A DNA stretch of 64,000 nt from Streptomyces bluensis (GCF_014650715.1 NZ_BMVM01000004.1:310001-374000); one strand, 5' to 3'; counted from the stretch's first letter, positions 37,701-46,609 are shown. Notes: generated from the sequence alone by a model not told the origin. Numbers and translations are program-made.

Positions 37701-38266
37701 ACGGCCGCCTTGGTCTGCAGCAGGTCCTGCGTCGTCTCCACCAGCAGCGCGTCCGCGCCGCCCGCGATCAGGCCCTCGGCGTTCTGCTGGTAGGCGTCCC
37801 GCAGCGTGGGGTACGGGGCGTGCCCGAGCGTCGGCAGCTTCGTGCCAGGGCCCATGGAACCCAGCACCCAACGCTGCTGTCCCGTCGACACCGTGAACTC
37901 GTCGGCGACCTCACGCGCGATCCGCGCGCCCGCCTCGGACAGCTCGTACACGCGCCCGGGAATGTCGTACTCACCGAGGGCGGAGAAGTTCGCCCCGAAG
38001 GTGTTCGTCTCCACGCAGTCCACGCCCACCGCGAAGTACTCCTCGTGCACCGAGCGCACGATGTCCGGGCGGGTCAGGTTCAGGATCTCGTTGCAGCCCT
38101 CAAGGTTCTCGAAGTCCTCCAGCGTCGGTTCCTGCGCCTGCAGCATCGTGCCCATCGCACCGTCGGCCACCACCACACGGGTGGCCAGAGCATGGCGCAG
38201 GGCGTCGGATCGGGTCCGGCTGTCGGAAGCGGCGGACGTAGGGGACGGATTCGGCAACGAGGCCAT
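34736..38266 (-). CDS. metH: Cobalamin-dependent methionine synthase MetH
   Basis: A 1176-residue four-module enzyme that moves a methyl group from methyl-THF through cob(I)alamin to homocysteine. Modules in order: homocysteine-binding barrel (~20-330, zinc Cys in NCATGP and GGCCGTTPE), pterin-binding barrel (~350-610), cobalamin module (~650-900, with GDVHDIGKNLV providing the axial His) and the SAM-dependent reactivation domain (~950-1176, RGARFSLGYGACPDL). All modules appear intact. The ATG at 38266 has GGGAG 7 nt upstream; the extension to 38437 is not coding. Divergent from gylR. Confidence 0.97.
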   Translation of the reverse strand: MASLPNPSPTSAASDSRTRSDALRHALATRVVVADGAMGTMLQAQEPTLEDFENLEGCNEILNLTRPDIVRSVHEEYFAVGVDCVETNTFGANFSALGEYDIPGRVYELSEAGARIAREVADEFTVSTGQQRWVLGSMGPGTKLPTLGHAPYPTLRDAYQQNAEGLIAGGADALLVETTQDLLQTKAAVLGARRALQSSGLDLPLIVSVTVETTGTMLLGSEIGAALTALEPLGIDMIGLNCATGPAEMSEHLRYLARHSRIPLSCMPNAGLPVLGKDGAHYPLTAPELADAQQTFVREYGLSLVGGCCGTTPEHLRQVVERVRELTPTRRDPRPEPGAASLYQTVPFRQDTSYLAIGERTNANGSKKFREAMLEGRWDDCVEMAREQIREGAHMLDLCVDYVGRDGVADMRELAGRFATASTLPIVLDSTEVDVIEAGLERLGGRAVINSVNYEDGDGPESRFAKVTTLAREHGAALIALTIDEEGQARTPEKKVEIAERLIADLTGNWGIHEEDILVDCLTFTICTGQEESRKDGIATIEAIRELKRRHPRVQTTLGLSNISFGLNPAARILLNSVFLDECVKAGLDSAIVHASKILPIARFNEEEVRTALDLIHDRRTEGYDPLQKLMALFEGATAKSLRAGKAEELAALPLEERLKRRIIDGERNGLEADLDAALQDRPALDIVNVTLLDGMKVVGELFGSGRMQLPFVLQSAEVMKAAVAYLEPHMEKTDADGKGTIVLATVRGDVHDIGKNLVDIILSNNGYNVVNLGIKQPVSAILEAAEEHRADVIGMSGLLVKSTVIMKENLEELNQRGLATDYPVILGGAALTRAYVEQDLHELYEGEVRYARDAFEGLRLMDALIGVKRGVPGAVLPELRQRRVKATPARTVVEERPEEGHVRSDVATDNPVPAPPFFGTRVVKGIQLKEYASWLDEGALFKGQWGLKQTRTGDGPSYEDLVETEGRPRLRGLLDRLQTEGLLEAAVVYGYFPCVSKDDDLIILDEQGNERTRFTFPRQRRGRRLCLADFFRPEESGERDVVGLQVVTVGSKIGEETSRLFESNSYRDYLELHGLSVQLAEALAEYWHARVRAELGFAGEDPAAIEDMFDLKYRGARFSLGYGACPDLEDRAKIAELLEPERIGVKLSEEFQLHPEQSTDAIVIHHPEAKYFNAR

Positions 38267-38280
38267 AAAGGTGCTCCCTG

Positions 38281-38327
38281 GGGTGCGACGGCTGTCGGCT
38301 TTGCGGCTCCTTGCGGAAGGCGCACCC
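38281..38327 (-). promoter_or_regulatory. Stem-loop in the metH leader abutting the ribosome site
   Basis: GGGTGCG (38281-38287) and CGCACCC (38321-38327) pair to close a 33-nt interior containing a CCTT/AAGG mini-hairpin (38309-38320). On the mRNA it ends 2 nt before the AGGGAG ribosome-binding site of metH, so its folding could affect initiation. Confidence 0.4.
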
Positions 38328-38550
38328 GGCCAGGGTAGCCCGGAGCGGGCGCGGTCGGCCGACCCGTCCACGAGACGGACGGACGCGGCGGCCCCCGGGA
38401 CGGGCGGGCCCCTCGCCGACGCGACATGCGTCCACACCCCGCGACATGCGGTTTACTCCGACGGCGCGCGTGAACGTGCGGGGCTCGTCGGGGGTGATCC
38501 GCCGAAAAGGCCGTGTCCGCCATTGGCGGCGGATCGACGACGGCGGGTAG

Positions 38551-38568
38551 TGTTCGACAATGCCGAAC
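38551..38568. promoter_or_regulatory. GylR-type operator before gylR
   Basis: GTTCG-ACAATGC-CGAAC is a palindrome 54 bp upstream of the gylR start. The 15-mer TGTTCGACAATGCCG (38551-38565) recurs exactly, inverted, before glpF at 39586-39600. Confidence 0.65.
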
Positions 38569-38621
38569 GGTGTCAGTGGAGGCGCGCACCGACGGCCGAA
38601 GGGGACGGAGGCAGGACGGCG

Positions 38622-39386
38622 ATGGCACGGAACATCCAGTCGCTCGAACGGGCGGCCGCGATGCTGCGGCTGCTCGCGGGCGGCGAGCGGCGACTGGGCC
38701 TCTCGGACATCGCCTCGTCGCTGGGCCTCGCCAAGGGCACGGCCCACGGCATACTGCGCACCCTCCAGCAGGAGGGCTTCGTCGAGCAGGACGACGCCTC
38801 CGGGCGCTACCAGCTGGGCGCCGAGCTGCTGCGCCTGGGCACCACCTACCTCGACGTGCACGAGCTGCGGGCGCGCGCCCTGGTGTGGACCGACGACCTG
38901 GCCCGCTCCAGCGGGGAGAGCGTCTACCTGGGGGTGCTGCACCAGCAGGGCGTGCTGATCGTGCACCACGTCTTCCGGCCGGACGACAGCCGGCAGGTCC
39001 TGGAGATCGGGGCCATGCAGCCGCTGCACTCCACGGCGCTGGGCAAGGTGCTCTCGGCGTACGACCCGGTGGCGCACAGCGAGGTCGTGGAGGGCCACCG
39101 GAAGGCGTTCACGGACCGGACCATCTGCGAGCTGGGCGAGTTCGAGGGCGTCCTCGACCTCACGCGCGCGCGTGGGTACGCGGTCGACGTCGAGGAGACC
39201 TGGGAGGGCGTCGCGTCCATCGCCGCGCCCATCCACGACCGGCGCCGTATGCCGGTGGGCGCGGTCGGCATCACCGGCGCCGTGGAGCGGGTGTGTCGCG
39301 ACGGCGAGGTACGCCCGGAGCTGATCGCGGCGGTGCGGGACTGCGCACGCTCGGTGTCCCGGGATCTGGGTGCCGCACGGTTCTGA
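38622..39386 (+). CDS. gylR: IclR-family glycerol operon regulator GylR
   Basis: A 254-residue IclR-type protein, same length as the S. coelicolor GylR that represses its own gene and the glycerol operon, with glycerol-3-phosphate as the likely inducer. N-terminal winged HTH (LGLSDIASSLGLAKGTAHGI) and C-terminal ligand domain (MQPLHSTALGKVLSAY, DVEETWEGVASIAAPI). The ATG at 38622 has GGAGG upstream. A shared operator element lies both upstream of it and upstream of glpF. Confidence 0.96.
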   Translation: MARNIQSLERAAAMLRLLAGGERRLGLSDIASSLGLAKGTAHGILRTLQQEGFVEQDDASGRYQLGAELLRLGTTYLDVHELRARALVWTDDLARSSGESVYLGVLHQQGVLIVHHVFRPDDSRQVLEIGAMQPLHSTALGKVLSAYDPVAHSEVVEGHRKAFTDRTICELGEFEGVLDLTRARGYAVDVEETWEGVASIAAPIHDRRRMPVGAVGITGAVERVCRDGEVRPELIAAVRDCARSVSRDLGAARF

Positions 39387-39411
39387 TCGCGGCAGGGGCG
39401 CACCCGGCTCC

Positions 39412-39473
39412 GCAGCGCACCGCACGCACCCGAACCCGGGTGCGCGTACACACCCGGCAGCGCACCGCACGCA
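39412..39473 (+). repeat. 17-bp direct repeat after gylR
   Basis: GCAGCGCACCGCACGCA occurs exactly at 39412-39428 and 39457-39473, each preceded by CACCCGG. It flanks the gylR terminator hairpin. Function not apparent. Confidence 0.7.
39425..39444 (+). terminator. Hairpin after gylR
   Basis: CGCACCC/GGGTGCG, 7-bp perfect stem with a 6-nt loop, 39 nt past the gylR stop. Confidence 0.55.
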
Positions 39474-39523
39474 TGCGGCTACCAGCGGGAGATCGACAAC
39501 CGGCCGCGCTCCATAACGATCGC

Positions 39524-39624
39524 GTTTTCGACAACGGACCCCTTGACGTGCGCCTGGAGCCAAAGCCAGACTCCCGTCCATCGGTCGGCATTGTCGAACA
39601 CTTATCGGTAATCCGCGCTAGGGT
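39524..39624 (+). promoter_or_regulatory. Glycerol operon promoter region with GylR-type sites
   Basis: A candidate promoter has TTGACG at 39543-39548 and CAGACT at 39567-39572 (18-bp spacing). A second has TAGGGT at 39619-39624, and the inverted GylR element CGGCATTGTCGAACA (39586-39600) covers its -35 position. A further TTCGACAA copy is at 39527-39534. Two promoters are known for the S. coelicolor gyl operon, but I assigned these boxes by eye. Confidence 0.55.
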
Positions 39625-39727
39625 GTGACAACGCCACGGGCCGGCATCGCTCTCACCCCCGAGGGCACGGACCTCCGGAGGGACCCGGGGTTCCGCCTTC
39701 CCTGGACGAAGGACAAAGGAGTCGCGG

Positions 39728-40522
39728 GTGTCCAGCTCCGACATCTTCATCGGCGAGACCATCGGTACCGCCGTACTCATCCTGCTCGGCGCGGGCGTCT
39801 GCGCCGCCGTCACGCTGAAGGCCTCCAAGGCCCGTAACGCCGGCTGGCTCGCCATCACCTTCGGATGGGGTTTCGCCGTTCTGACGGCGGTCTACACCTC
39901 GGCGCCGCTGTCGGGTGCCCATCTGAACCCGGCCGTGACCCTCGCGATCGCCATCAAGGACGGCGACTGGAGCAACGTGCCGACGTACTGGGCGGGCCAG
40001 ATGCTCGGCGCCATGATCGGTGCCGCGCTGGTCTGGGTCGCGTACTACGGACAGTTCCACGCGCACCTCACCGACCGGGAGATCGTCGGCGGTCCCGGCG
40101 CGCAGGCCACCAAGGCCAAGGCCGTCGAGGCGCGGGAGGCCGGTGCGGGCCCCGTGCTCGGGATCTTCTCCACCGGCCCCGAGATCCGGAACGCGGCCCA
40201 GAACCTGGCCACCGAGATCATCGGCACCCTCGTGCTCGTCCTCGCCGTCCTCACCCAGGGCCTGAACGACAGCGGCAAGGGCCTCGGTACCCTGGGCGCC
40301 CTGATCACCGCCCTCGTGGTCGTGTCCATCGGCCTCTCGCTCGGTGGCCCGACCGGGTACGCGATCAACCCGGCCCGTGATCTCGGTCCGCGGATCACGC
40401 GCGCCCTGCTGCCGCTGCCCAACAAGGGCGGCTCGGACTGGAGCTACGCCTGGGTCCCCGTGGTCGGCCCGCTGATCGGCGGCGCGCTCGCCGCAGGCAT
40501 CTACAGGCTCGCCTTCGCCTGA
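39728..40522 (+). CDS. glpF: Glycerol uptake facilitator GlpF (aquaglyceroporin)
   Basis: A 264-residue MIP-family channel for glycerol entry. Six transmembrane helices and both NPA half-helix motifs (HLNPAVT and AINPARD, the Asp after the second NPA being typical of glycerol facilitators). A hydrophilic Ala/Lys/Glu-rich insertion of ~35 residues sits in the middle loop. The GTG at 39728 has AAAGGAG upstream. First gene of the gyl operon. Confidence 0.96.
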   Translation: MSSSDIFIGETIGTAVLILLGAGVCAAVTLKASKARNAGWLAITFGWGFAVLTAVYTSAPLSGAHLNPAVTLAIAIKDGDWSNVPTYWAGQMLGAMIGAALVWVAYYGQFHAHLTDREIVGGPGAQATKAKAVEAREAGAGPVLGIFSTGPEIRNAAQNLATEIIGTLVLVLAVLTQGLNDSGKGLGTLGALITALVVVSIGLSLGGPTGYAINPARDLGPRITRALLPLPNKGGSDWSYAWVPVVGPLIGGALAAGIYRLAFA

Positions 40523-40632
40523 GAGCACCACGCCTGCCGGCACCGCTGAAACCACGGCCCATCGGGCCACGAACACCGCGCCCCACCGACAGCCGCTTGT
40601 CCGCAGAGATCGCAGAGATTCAGGAGCATCCC

Positions 40633-42192
40633 GTGACCGACACCCGCGCCGGCATCGCTTCCCACGGCCAGGGCCCGTTCATCGCCGCCATCGACCAGGG
40701 CACGACCTCGTCCCGCTGCATCGTCTTCGACCGAGACGGCCGTATCGTCTCCGTCGACCAGAAGGAGCACGAGCAGATCTTCCCCAAGCCGGGCTGGGTC
40801 GAGCACAACGCCACCGAGATCTGGACCAACGTCCAGGAGGTCGTCGCCGGAGCCATAGAGAAGGCCGGCATCACCCGCGACGACATCAAGGCCATCGGCA
40901 TCACCAACCAGCGTGAGACCACGCTGCTCTGGGACAAGAACACCGGTGAGCCCGTCCACAACGCCATCGTCTGGCAGGACACCCGCACCGACGCGCTCTG
41001 CAAGGAGCTCGGGCGCAACGTCGGCCAGGACCGTTTCCGTCGCGAGACCGGTCTCCCCCTCGCCTCCTACTTCGCCGGTCCCAAGGCCCGCTGGCTGCTG
41101 GACAACGTCGAGGGCCTGCGTGAGCGCGCCGAGGCCGGCGACATCCTGTTCGGCACGATGGACTCCTGGGTCATCTGGAACCTGACGGGCGGGGTCAACG
41201 GCGGACGCCACGTCACCGACGTCACCAACGCCTCCCGCACCCTCCTGATGAACCTCCACACCATGGAGTGGGACGACAAGATCTGCGCCTCAATCGGCGT
41301 GCCGCAGCAGATGCTGCCGGAGATCCGCTCCTCCGCCGAGGTGTACGGCGAGATCACCGGCGGCAGGCTGGGCGAGCTGCTCGGCGGCATCCCGGTCGCC
41401 TCCGCGCTCGGCGACCAGCAGGCGGCCCTGTTCGGCCAGACCTGTTTCGCCGAGGGCGAGGCCAAGTCCACCTACGGCACCGGCACCTTCATGCTGATGA
41501 ACACCGGTGAGAAGATCATCAACTCGTACAGCGGGCTGCTGACCACCGTGGGCTACCGGATCGGCGACGAGAAGCCGGTCTACGCCCTGGAGGGCTCGAT
41601 CGCCGTCACCGGTTCGCTGGTGCAGTGGATGCGCGACCAGATGGGCCTGATCTCCACCGCCGCCGAGATCGAGACGCTGGCGCTCTCGGTCGAGGACAAC
41701 GGCGGCGCGTACTTCGTACCGGCCTTCTCCGGCCTGTTCGCCCCGTACTGGCGCTCCGACGCCCGCGGTGTGATCGCGGGCCTCACCCGGTACGTCACCA
41801 AGGCGCACCTCGCGCGCGCCGTCCTGGAGGCCACCGCCTGGCAGACCCGGGAGATCACCGACGCGATGACCAAGGACTCCGGCGTCGAGCTCTCCGCGCT
41901 CAAGGTCGACGGCGGCATGACCTCCAACAACCTGTTGATGCAGACGCTCTCGGACTTCCTGGACGCCCCCGTGGTGCGGCCGATGGTGGCCGAGACCACC
42001 TGCCTCGGCGCGGCGTACGCGGCCGGTCTCGCCGTCGGCTTCTGGGCCGGCACCGACGACCTGCGCCGCAACTGGCGCCGTGCCGCCGAGTGGACCCCCC
42101 GCATGGACGCGGAGCACCGCGACCGTGAGTACAAGAACTGGCTCAAGGCCGTCGAGCGGACCATGGGCTGGATCGCCGACGACGCCGACTAG
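40633..42192 (+). CDS. glpK: Glycerol kinase GlpK
   Basis: A 519-residue FGGY kinase that phosphorylates glycerol to glycerol-3-phosphate. The ATP site begins [11 protein letters not shown]; the FGGY signatures [18 protein letters not shown] and the late [17 protein letters not shown] segment are intact. The GTG at 40633 follows CAGGAG; an upstream TTG at 40597 in the same frame lacks a ribosome site. The 110-bp gap after glpF shows no terminator. Confidence 0.96.
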   Translation: MTDTRAGIASHGQGPFIAAIDQGTTSSRCIVFDRDGRIVSVDQKEHEQIFPKPGWVEHNATEIWTNVQEVVAGAIEKAGITRDDIKAIGITNQRETTLLWDKNTGEPVHNAIVWQDTRTDALCKELGRNVGQDRFRRETGLPLASYFAGPKARWLLDNVEGLRERAEAGDILFGTMDSWVIWNLTGGVNGGRHVTDVTNASRTLLMNLHTMEWDDKICASIGVPQQMLPEIRSSAEVYGEITGGRLGELLGGIPVASALGDQQAALFGQTCFAEGEAKSTYGTGTFMLMNTGEKIINSYSGLLTTVGYRIGDEKPVYALEGSIAVTGSLVQWMRDQMGLISTAAEIETLALSVEDNGGAYFVPAFSGLFAPYWRSDARGVIAGLTRYVTKAHLARAVLEATAWQTREITDAMTKDSGVELSALKVDGGMTSNNLLMQTLSDFLDAPVVRPMVAETTCLGAAYAAGLAVGFWAGTDDLRRNWRRAAEWTPRMDAEHRDREYKNWLKAVERTMGWIADDAD

Positions 42193-42279
42193 CGCTGCCC
42201 AGAGCTGCTGAGAGCCGCCTGGCGCCACCTAGCCGGCGCTTCCTTGAGCTGCTGAGAACTGACGAGGAGTAAGAACCGC

Positions 42280-43896
42280 ATGACCAGTCAGTCCACCCTG
42301 CAGGCCCTGCCCACCCTGGGCACGCGCCCGGCAGCCGGGTCGAACCCGACCCGCGCCGAGACCCGGGAGCAGCTCGCCAAGGCGTCGTACGACCTCCTCG
42401 TCATCGGCGGCGGCATCCTGGGCATCTCCACCGCCTGGCATGCCGCGCAGTCCGGGCTCAGGGTGGCGCTGGTCGACGCCGGCGACTTCGCCGGCGCCAC
42501 CTCCTCCGCCTCCTCCAAGCTGCTTCACGGAGGTTTGCGCTATCTGCAGACCGGTGCGGTGAGGCTGGTGGCGGAGAACCACTTCGAGCGCCGTGCGGTC
42601 TCCCGCCAGGTGGCCCCCCACCTGGCCAACCCGCTCACGTTCTACCTCCCCGTGTACAAGGGCGGCCCGCACGGCGCGGCGAAGCTCGGGGCGGGCGTGT
42701 TCGCCTACTCCGCGCTGTCGGCGTTCGGCGACGGGGTGGGCCACCTGCTGAGCCCGGCGAAGGCCGCGCAGGACGTGCCCGAGCTGCGTACGGACAACCT
42801 CAGGGCCGTGGCCGTGTACGGCGACGACCAGATGAACGACTCCCGGATGGCGCTGATGACGGTCCGCGCGGCCGTCGAGGCGGGCGCCGTCGTCCTCAAC
42901 CACGCCGAGGTCACCGGTCTGCGCTTCACCCGGGGCCGGGTCACGGGCGCGGAGCTCAAGGACCGGCTGTCCGGCGACGAGTTCGGCGTGAACGCCCGTC
43001 TCGTGCTGAACGCGACCGGCCCGTGGGTCGACCACCTGCGCCGTATGGAGAACCCGGACGCGGCCCCCTCCATCCGTCTGTCCAAGGGCGCGCACCTGGT
43101 GCTGAAGCGCACCTCGCCGTGGCGGGCCGCGCTCGCCACCCCGATCGACAGGTACCGCATCACCTTCGCCCTCCCCTGGGAGGACATGCTGCTGCTCGGC
43201 ACCACCGACGAGGAGTACGTGGGCGACCCGGCCGAGGTCGCGGTCACCGAGAAGGACACGGCTCAGATACTCGACGAGGCCGCGCTGTCGATCCGCGACC
43301 AGCAGCTGTCGCGCGACCTGATCACCTACGCGTTCGCGGGTCTGCGGGTGCTGCCGGGCGGCCCCGGCGACACGTCGAAGGCGAAGCGGGAGACGGTCGT
43401 GACGGAGGGCAGGGGCGGGATGCTCTCGGTCGCGGGCGGCAAGTGGACCACGTTCCGCCACATCGGCCGTACGGTCATGAAGAAGCTTCAGGCGCTGCCG
43501 GGCCGCCCGCTGGGCGAGGACTTCGAACCGATCGCCTCACTCCCGAAGAGGCTGCCGCTGCCGGGCGTCGCCAACCCGCGCGCGGTCGCCCACCGGCTTC
43601 TGGTCGACCGCCCGGCGCCCGGCCCGCGTATGGCGCCCGACACGGCGCGGCACCTGGCCACGCACTACGGTTCGCTCGCCTTCGACATCGCCCGCCTCGC
43701 CAACGACGACCCCGAGCTGGGCGAACGCGTCCACCCGGACGCGCCGGAGATCTGGGCACAGGTCGTCTACGCCCGCGACAACGAGTGGGCCGAGACGGCG
43801 GACGACGTGCTGCGCCGCCGGACGACGCTGACGATCCGGGGCCTGGACACGGACGACGTCCGCGGCAAGGTGCGGGACCTGCTCGACAAGGAGTGA
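42280..43896 (+). CDS. glpD: FAD-dependent glycerol-3-phosphate dehydrogenase GlpD
   Basis: A 538-residue aerobic enzyme oxidising glycerol-3-phosphate to dihydroxyacetone phosphate and passing electrons to quinone. The Rossmann FAD motif VIGGGILGIS is at ~44-53, with SSKLLHGGLRYLQ and the C-terminal DUF5940-like domain. The ATG at 42280 follows GAGGAG. In the 87-bp gap from glpK the 12-mer GAGCTGCTGAGA occurs twice. Last gene of the glycerol operon; it converges on the NACHT gene with only 22 bp between. Confidence 0.96.
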   Translation: MTSQSTLQALPTLGTRPAAGSNPTRAETREQLAKASYDLLVIGGGILGISTAWHAAQSGLRVALVDAGDFAGATSSASSKLLHGGLRYLQTGAVRLVAENHFERRAVSRQVAPHLANPLTFYLPVYKGGPHGAAKLGAGVFAYSALSAFGDGVGHLLSPAKAAQDVPELRTDNLRAVAVYGDDQMNDSRMALMTVRAAVEAGAVVLNHAEVTGLRFTRGRVTGAELKDRLSGDEFGVNARLVLNATGPWVDHLRRMENPDAAPSIRLSKGAHLVLKRTSPWRAALATPIDRYRITFALPWEDMLLLGTTDEEYVGDPAEVAVTEKDTAQILDEAALSIRDQQLSRDLITYAFAGLRVLPGGPGDTSKAKRETVVTEGRGGMLSVAGGKWTTFRHIGRTVMKKLQALPGRPLGEDFEPIASLPKRLPLPGVANPRAVAHRLLVDRPAPGPRMAPDTARHLATHYGSLAFDIARLANDDPELGERVHPDAPEIWAQVVYARDNEWAETADDVLRRRTTLTIRGLDTDDVRGKVRDLLDKE

Positions 43897-43918
43897 CTCC
43901 CGCGGGCACGTGATGGCG

Positions 43919-46609
43919 TCAGCCCTGCCAGCGGCCTCCGGAGAAGCGGACGAACGCCTCCGCCACGTCCGGTGGCAGGACCGGGCGCACCTGCATCGGC
44001 AGCACCAGATACCAGCCGTCGCGGCCGTGGAACACCCGCTTCGGTTCCGGCGCCCCGGGCCTGAGCCGGACGTGCGGGCCGTGCACACGCTGGTTGCGGC
44101 CGCGGACGTGGACCTGCCGGACGCGGACCGCCAGGACGTCGTGCCAGGCGTACGCGGCCCGGTGGCGTCCCATACGGGACGTGATCCCCTGGGCGTCGAC
44201 GCGCAGCTCCAGTGGGGTCCTGGGCAGCAGGAACGCCACGATGTTGATGAGCAGGGCGAAGACGGGCCAGAACAGCACGCTGATCCAGCTCGTCAGGGTG
44301 TCCCAGTTGCCGGTCGCGGCCAGGCGCAGCAACGCGACGATCATGAACATGCCGCACCACACCCAGTGGCCCAGCGGCAGACGCCGGTCGCGGCCGGTCA
44401 TGACGTACGCCTGTTCGGTGAAGGACACGGTGTAGCCGCGCAGTTCACGCATCGGCGGCGGATTGTCCAGCATGTCCGAGAAGCTCGGCAACGGCGCGGC
44501 GGCGGGCGGGCGTTGCGGCTGGGGTCCCGTGACCACGAGGGGCTGCCGCCGCGGCGCCACCGGGGCGACAGACGTGGGTTCCACGGGCCGGACGCGTCCC
44601 GCCAGGTGTTCCTGGAGCCGCAGGTGCCGGAAGCGGTACACGCCTCCGTACCGCTGGAGCAGCCCCTGACGGTACGCGTCGCGCAGGAACTCCATGAGCG
44701 ACCAGGGCACCCGTCCCAGGACCGCGAGCCACGCCTTGGAGACCACCCACACGAACCACGGGCTCAGGACCACGAGCACCATCACGGCTCCGGTGAAGCT
44801 CTCCACGGAGGCGGTCCAGACGCTCACGGGGCCGCCCTCGCTGAGCAGGACGTTCACGCCGGTGCCGAGCCCGATCAGCGGGGCGACGACGCAGAGTGTG
44901 ATCAGCGCGGTGCGGCGCTCGTCGGCGAGCAGGTCGTCGGGGGTGGCGGCGTCGACGGCGTCCGACGGCGCGGCGATCACGGCCATCACCAGGGCCGGCA
45001 GGACGAAGTCCAGCAGGGTCTCGGCGATGAAGGCATCGGCGTGGTACGCGCTCTGGCGCAGGAGCAGGAGCAACACGGTCGGTACGACGAGGACGGCGGC
45101 GGCCGTCAGAGCCCGCCGTGCGGAGACGGCACGGGACGCGGCGCGCAGGGCGGCACCCGCCTTGAAGGGGTTGGCCCGTCGGCGCGGCTCCCAGAACCGG
45201 TCGCCGAACCAGAACAGCGTCGCCAGCATCAGGCCCATGCCCTGGACGAAACCGCCGAACAGATACGTGTGCTCCAAGAAGCGCACGGGAAGGACCGAAT
45301 CCCCATAGGTGTCCTGCGCCCATCCGGTGACTGTCAGCACCGACTCGGCGAGTGCGACGCACACGGCGAACAGGGTGGGTACGGCGAGTAATCGTGCCGC
45401 CCGTGCCCGGACCAGCCTCCACCACGAGAACTCGGCGGTGCGGCGGCGGTCGAGTTCACGGGCGAGGAAGGTGAGCCAGCCCCGGGCGCGCACCGCGTTC
45501 CAGCGGCCGGGCGCGTGCAGTCGCTCCGTGTCGTGGGCGAGGGGCGCGAAGGCCGCCGGGATCACCGCGTCCATCAGGTGGTTCTCCACGGCCTCGCGGG
45601 TGGGCAGCCGGGTCCGGGCGGTGAGGTTCACCGGGTCGGTGTACGGGCCGCTGTACGCGCGGCGGGCGAGCCAGATCATCAGCGGGGTCGTCAGCGCGCG
45701 TGCGAGCGGGCCCTCGGGGTGGTCGGCCAGGTCCTCGGCCACCTGGCCCCACCTCTCGTGCTGTGCGTCGGGGGATGTGAGCAGCAGGTGGCGGGCCGCG
45801 TCGCGGGGGGTGACCGGGAGCGCCTCGATGTCGGAGGCGCCGGCCACCCGCAGTCCGAGGGCGCGGTACTCCTCGGTGCGGGAGGCCAGGACGAAGCCCG
45901 ACTCCCGTGGCGCGGAGTTCAGTTGGCGGACGACCGCGGCCCTGCGGTGGCCGGGGAGTTCGTCGAGGCCGTCGAGCACGGCGAGCACGCGGCCGTCGCG
46001 TACCAGGCGGCGGGCCGGATGTTCCCCGGCCGTCCGCGGGAGCCCCGGGTGGTCTTCCTGGATACTCCCCACCAGCCAGTCGCGGAACGCCACGGTCTCC
46101 GCGTCCCACGACTCAAGCGACAGCAGCACGGGAACGGGTGTGGTGCGGTCGCCGCGCACGCTCCGGGTCACATCGCCCAGGTGCCGCTCGGCCAGGCGCA
46201 CGACGGTCATGGCGAGCAGGGTCGATTTTCCGGAACCGGGGCCGCCGAGCACGACGAGGCGGCGCGGGTCGAGTCGGCACAGGGAGTCGACGACGTCACC
46301 GAGCCGGTCGCTGCGGACGGCGGCTTCGGTGTCCACGGACGGCGTCCAGCGAGCGAGCCAGCGCACGGCGAGCGGCGCGTCGGTGTCACCGAGTTCCCAC
46401 GCCGCGGCCTCGGCCGACCACCGTGCGCGGACGGCGCGGGCCAGTTCCTCGGCGGCGGTGTCCGTGGGGTCGTGGCTGGGCGGCAGGTTCACCACGAGGT
46501 TGCCGTGCACGTGTCCGGCCTGGATCAGGTACTCGACGGTGCTGTCCTGGACGATGTTGTGCACCTCGGACGGTGACTGCCAGTCGTCCGGCCCCCGTTG
46601 GTTGTCCAT
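43919..46609 (-). CDS. NACHT NTPase with amyloid-like N-terminal motif and membrane-bound C-terminus
   Basis: 896 residues. Residues ~17-41 (HNIVQDSTVEYLIQAGHVHG...) form a short beta-prone motif resembling the QAGxIHG-type bacterial amyloid signalling motifs (BASS) described at the N-termini of actinobacterial NLR-like proteins. The NACHT domain has Walker A GGPGSGKST at 122-130 and Walker B LAVLDGLDEL at ~209-218. About 400-640 holds several transmembrane helices, followed by a Pro-rich linker, two more helices, and a C-terminal ~90-residue domain resembling a bacterial PH fold. The ATG at 46609 has no ribosome site, so the mRNA may be leaderless. Family known for defence or cell-death signalling; role here inferred. 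Confidence 0.82.
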   Translation of the reverse strand: MDNQRGPDDWQSPSEVHNIVQDSTVEYLIQAGHVHGNLVVNLPPSHDPTDTAAEELARAVRARWSAEAAAWELGDTDAPLAVRWLARWTPSVDTEAAVRSDRLGDVVDSLCRLDPRRLVVLGGPGSGKSTLLAMTVVRLAERHLGDVTRSVRGDRTTPVPVLLSLESWDAETVAFRDWLVGSIQEDHPGLPRTAGEHPARRLVRDGRVLAVLDGLDELPGHRRAAVVRQLNSAPRESGFVLASRTEEYRALGLRVAGASDIEALPVTPRDAARHLLLTSPDAQHERWGQVAEDLADHPEGPLARALTTPLMIWLARRAYSGPYTDPVNLTARTRLPTREAVENHLMDAVIPAAFAPLAHDTERLHAPGRWNAVRARGWLTFLARELDRRRTAEFSWWRLVRARAARLLAVPTLFAVCVALAESVLTVTGWAQDTYGDSVLPVRFLEHTYLFGGFVQGMGLMLATLFWFGDRFWEPRRRANPFKAGAALRAASRAVSARRALTAAAVLVVPTVLLLLLRQSAYHADAFIAETLLDFVLPALVMAVIAAPSDAVDAATPDDLLADERRTALITLCVVAPLIGLGTGVNVLLSEGGPVSVWTASVESFTGAVMVLVVLSPWFVWVVSKAWLAVLGRVPWSLMEFLRDAYRQGLLQRYGGVYRFRHLRLQEHLAGRVRPVEPTSVAPVAPRRQPLVVTGPQPQRPPAAAPLPSFSDMLDNPPPMRELRGYTVSFTEQAYVMTGRDRRLPLGHWVWCGMFMIVALLRLAATGNWDTLTSWISVLFWPVFALLINIVAFLLPRTPLELRVDAQGITSRMGRHRAAYAWHDVLAVRVRQVHVRGRNQRVHGPHVRLRPGAPEPKRVFHGRDGWYLVLPMQVRPVLPPDVAEAFVRFSGGRWQG

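Larger units (their letters stand above)
38267..38621. other. Divergent metH/gylR control region
   Basis: 355 bp. Next to metH is a leader hairpin (38281-38327); next to gylR is the GylR-type palindrome (38551-38568). Around 38425-38455 the 10-mer CGCGACATGC occurs twice as a direct repeat, and CCGTCC/GGACGG around 38366-38385 form a short hairpin. I looked for B12-box and SAM riboswitch consensus elements and saw none. Confidence 0.5.

Noticed and set aside
34424..38338. 1304-codon open frame on the plus strand
   Set aside because: It lies antisense to the whole of metH, which has full domain support; a high-GC third-position shadow.
38267..38621. Cobalamin or SAM riboswitch before metH
   Set aside because: I looked for conserved B12-box and SAM core sequences and saw neither; only a simple stem-loop remains.
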